This document shows positions 61,386 through 64,000 of a stretch of 64,000 bases of DNA, in pieces. Position numbers and translations under genes: made by a program. Position 1 is the stretch's first letter; the number at the start of each line of letters is the position of its first letter. Source of the DNA: Lepas anatifera (Eukaryota > Arthropoda > Thecostraca > Lepadidae). A model generated the notes under the pieces. That model was not told the origin of the DNA and did no database searches. It worked only from the letters and a program-made list of their open reading frames with translations. Where the stretch lies: assembly GCA_034440635.1 (NCBI GenBank), contig JAOTON010002073.1, positions 1,215,001 to 1,279,000 on the forward strand, in the 5' to 3' direction.

Positions 61386-62440
61386 TGACGTTGCATAACG
61401 TTACGACACCTATTATAACGTATGCTATTACATCAAAGTTAAGGTTATTCAGTGTTTAGATCAAGGTCACAGGTCAATTTTAAAGGTGACTGGCCTTGAT
61501 GATCAAGGCTTGATCAAAAGTCATTGGTAAGCTTGGGCGCAGCGTTAGTTATAGCGTAAATTAGGCATAACATGTTGGGTTGTGCCGTAATAGGTCAATG
61601 ACCTTGAAGGACCTTGACCCCACAATTTCAGACATTGTTTAGAGCCTTCCCTTTTGGCCTCAGCCCTGTTCTAGAGTATTCGCGCCCCATTCCGGCCCGT
61701 TGGGGTGTGCTTGAACACCCCTCGAGGTCTCCCAGTGGCAAGAAAAGCGTCGGCGCGAAGCGACTCAGTACTTGTCACACCTTATCATTGATCACTTCCG
61801 CAACTTTCCCTCAAAATTTAAGGTTGTGTCATCTCAGGTCAGGTCACCAGTGCAGGTCAAGTGACCTCACCCCAAAAAATGTTTGTTGGCGTAAGTAAGA
61901 AAAGGGTGAATCTATCGAATTCAAACTTGTACCATATAATGGGCCCAAAAAGTACTAATAAATTTATTCCGGGATTTTTTCCATCGATGACCTAGGGACA
62001 GGTACGAATCATGACCTCTCCATTGGAAATGCATGGGGTAAAACGGAAATTTGCCGAAAAATTGCTCTATGTCTGCAGACGCCGCTTGAAATACCTTCGG
62101 ATTCCCAAATCATAGTACCCTAGGCCTCTTTATCGGTTCATGTTGCAAGTTTAGACATGTTACCTCTGAGAGTTCATCTGGGGCTTCCTAAGCAGGTTTT
62201 AAGACTTGGGTCAATGGCTTTGCAGGAAATATTGATAAAACCCGTATTTTGATACCATTTTTTATTGTTATTGTGAGTTGATTGATATGCATATTGACTA
62301 TGCTAGGCTAGATGGTGGCCTTGACCTAACCTTAGGTCAGGTCATTTTTATGTTTTAACCTAGTATAGTCATATTATACATTATTTGATGATTCGCCGTA
62401 ACGAGAGGAAGCGAATTGTGCCTAAAATGATTCTAGCTCA
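61386..62440 (-). mobile_element. AGGTCA-rich repeat, right arm
   Basis: 61800-62120 is homologous to the reverse complement of about 58130-58400: shared ATCTCAGGTCAGGTCACCAG, AATGGGCCC, ATCGATGACC and CATGACCTCTCCATTGGAAA. 62280-62400 matches the inverse of the palindrome region at 57970-58040. Its left part (61390-61665) is instead colinear with 37720-37970. Confidence 0.75.
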
Positions 62441-62479
62441 ACTCTGGCAGACGCTAGAGTATAGAGACAGATACATGTT

Positions 62480-63255
62480 GTAAGCTTTGTCTCGGGGGAG
62501 GGACCCCAGCGCTGATCGCGGGAAAAATCCCCAATGGCCCCCAGGGTCCCTCAGGGAGTCAGAAAATCTGGCGTGGGTGGAATCGGTAGGAGGGATTTTG
62601 GGTCTCCAAAATCAGCTGAGGGGCCCGTGCCAGTTAAGGGGGCCCAGATAATAGCCCCCAACGAGCTCATTTGACCTCAGTGCCAACACAGGATTCTCAA
62701 GACCAGCGTGGGGTGCCTACCTCTTTAAACGGTTTCTAAATAAGCTCAGGGACTCAAAATTGACCCAGGGGTCCAATTTCAACTCATGGGGCCCAGACAC
62801 TCTGAGGGGACCCTGCAGCAGCTCAGAAGGCCCATAAAACTAATAGGGCCAGACTAGCTGGGTGCCTCGACGAACTATTGCCCAGATACGCACAACGGGC
62901 CCCAAACAAGCTGAAGGGATCTATATCAGTTAAACGAAAACGGTACCAACCAAGGGGACCCTGACCAGCTTAAGGGACACTAATCCAGCTTGGGGCTCAG
63001 AGTTCAGAGCTCCAACTTTTAGCTCAGATGGCCCAGGATCTGTTGAGAGGGCCCTATATCAATAAAAGGGCCCCGAAAAGCTTAATAGGCTTCAGCGGCG
63101 ACACATAGGTTTCAAGTTCAGTGTGAGGGCCTGGTTAACTAAAGCGGTCCCAGATTAGCTGAGGGAACTCGATATAAACTCAGAGAAGTCACCAAAAACT
63201 CAGGGGCCCAGGCCCGCAGAGGTTCTGCGGCCTATGAGGCTCAGGTTAGCGTCAT
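62480..63255. repeat. Second, degenerate minisatellite (AGCTNAGGGGCCC type)
   Basis: Irregular units of roughly 25-35 bp, built from AGCTGAGGGG or AGCTTAAGGG followed by CCC-rich text and CAGATNAG, run from about 62500 to 63240. No exact higher-order period is visible by eye. Confidence 0.7.
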
Positions 63256-63562
63256 TCGGCTGTTTCAGTATGGAGCAGTTGGCCAGGACAACTGTGATAA
63301 GTGGAGGTGGTGGATACGACACCTCAGTTTTCGCCATGACCGAATATAACTGTATTATTTGCTCATCGTGCTTCAGTTAGTGTCAGTGGGTGCCTTCAGC
63401 ATTTTCTACCAAGGTGCCAGTCGTTAGCTGGCCCGAAAATGCTTGATGGTAAACGTGAACATGTCCTCACTAAGAGGAAGCTTTCATGAAAATAAGCATT
63501 TACAAATCCTTTTTAAACTCGTTTTACATTGACACTGGCCGCCTTTTGGGTGGTAAATTGGC
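63256..63562. other. No gene recognised
   Basis: Unclassified sequence. Confidence 0.4.
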
Positions 63563-63760
63563 CAGTGGCGGATCCAAGGGGGCAAAAGGCATTCCCTAAA
63601 CGGAAAAGCTCGGGGCAACACTATGTTTTTGACCCCCAAAGCGATCGACCTCCTTTTTCCCTACTCCTTTTAGTTTATAAGCAAGATTTTGGTGTTTCAA
63701 CTCTCAACTTCAAACAGAACATAAGTTGATAAGATGTTCCCGGCCTGTCCCCTCGAATCC
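63563..63760 (+). mobile_element. Dispersed repeat copy (partner at 36790, opposite orientation)
   Basis: Starts CAGTGGCGGATCCAAGGGGG, then AAAGCTCGGGGCAACAC, TTAGTTTATAAGCAAGATT, TTGGTGTTTCAACTCTCAAC and TTCAAACAGAACATAAGTTG. The series matches the minus strand of 36790-37022. The CAGTG start suggests hAT-type. Its right border is not visible. Confidence 0.75.
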
Positions 63761-64000
63761 GGAAATGTAAAAAACACTGAAGATTATATATTCGGGCACA
63801 GCCCTTATTCAGAATCATGGAGTAAATATCAATAATTCTCAGTTATAATATAGTCAGTCATAGTATAGCCAGCCTTGGATAGGGAGAAGTATCTCGAGCC
63901 CATAGTTTTTTTCACCCCGTGACGTTTTTTTAGCTTTTCGCCTCAAACCCAAAATTCTACCGCAAGTGATATTGGTAGCGCAGCTTTTACGCGTGACGTT
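63761..64000. other. No gene recognised at the window end
   Basis: Unclassified sequence. Confidence 0.4.

Noticed and set aside
58600..61400. Gly/Leu-rich minus-strand proteins over the minisatellite
   Set aside because: Frames follow the repeat, with no constant register, start context or conserved residues.

Overview
This is a eukaryotic window: introns with GT/AG borders, long microsatellites, dispersed transposon families and only a few spliced protein-coding genes. The coding parts look arthropod-like. The ALG-2 core ([15 protein letters not shown], a C-terminus in SLKL) and the BPNT2 motif IDPLDATKEYT read like arthropod family members. The GC-rich exons, the 436-bp pure GA tract and the heavy MITE/SINE load would suit a crustacean, perhaps a barnacle, but the species is inferred and cannot be fixed from the sequence alone.

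Layout. 1-15 kb: no convincing gene; (TA)n and (GA)n microsatellites, a tRNA-derived SINE on the minus strand, and an 83/93-bp minisatellite. 15.4-19.6 kb: two phase-0 exons, the second ending in a stop, probably the 3' end of an unidentified plus-strand gene. 25.0-29.2 kb: a complete coding sequence for the penta-EF-hand protein ALG-2/PDCD6 (177 aa), with two tandem versions of the exon that carries EF-hand 1. 31.5-33.4 kb, minus strand: four exons of the exosome ring subunit EXOSC6/MTR3, lacking only the extreme N-terminus. 34-49.5 kb: transposon-dominated (MITEs, nested hAT-like elements, a SINE copy, a THAP-domain exon, two LINE reverse-transcriptase remnants). 50.2-54.8 kb: six coding exons of BPNT2/IMPAD1, the Golgi PAP phosphatase (about 359 aa), with an apparent 1-nt excess at the end of exon 5. 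57.4-63.3 kb: a large repeat complex in which AGGTCA-rich arms in opposite orientation flank a 2.5-kb GCGCCCC-type minisatellite containing a 374-bp higher-order repeat.

The three identified genes are unrelated housekeeping genes (calcium-dependent membrane trafficking and repair, RNA decay, sulfation by-product removal). PDCD6 and EXOSC6 converge tail to tail; EXOSC6 and BPNT2 diverge across about 17 kb of repeats. No operon logic applies.

The most interesting signal is the pair of 107-bp exons 2a and 2b in PDCD6. They have the same length and the same phases (107 is not a multiple of 3), so only one can be used per mRNA: a mutually exclusive choice of the first calcium-binding loop. Immediately after exon 2b lies a 37-bp minisatellite whose units repeat that exon's own 5' splice site behind a pyrimidine tract and CAG.
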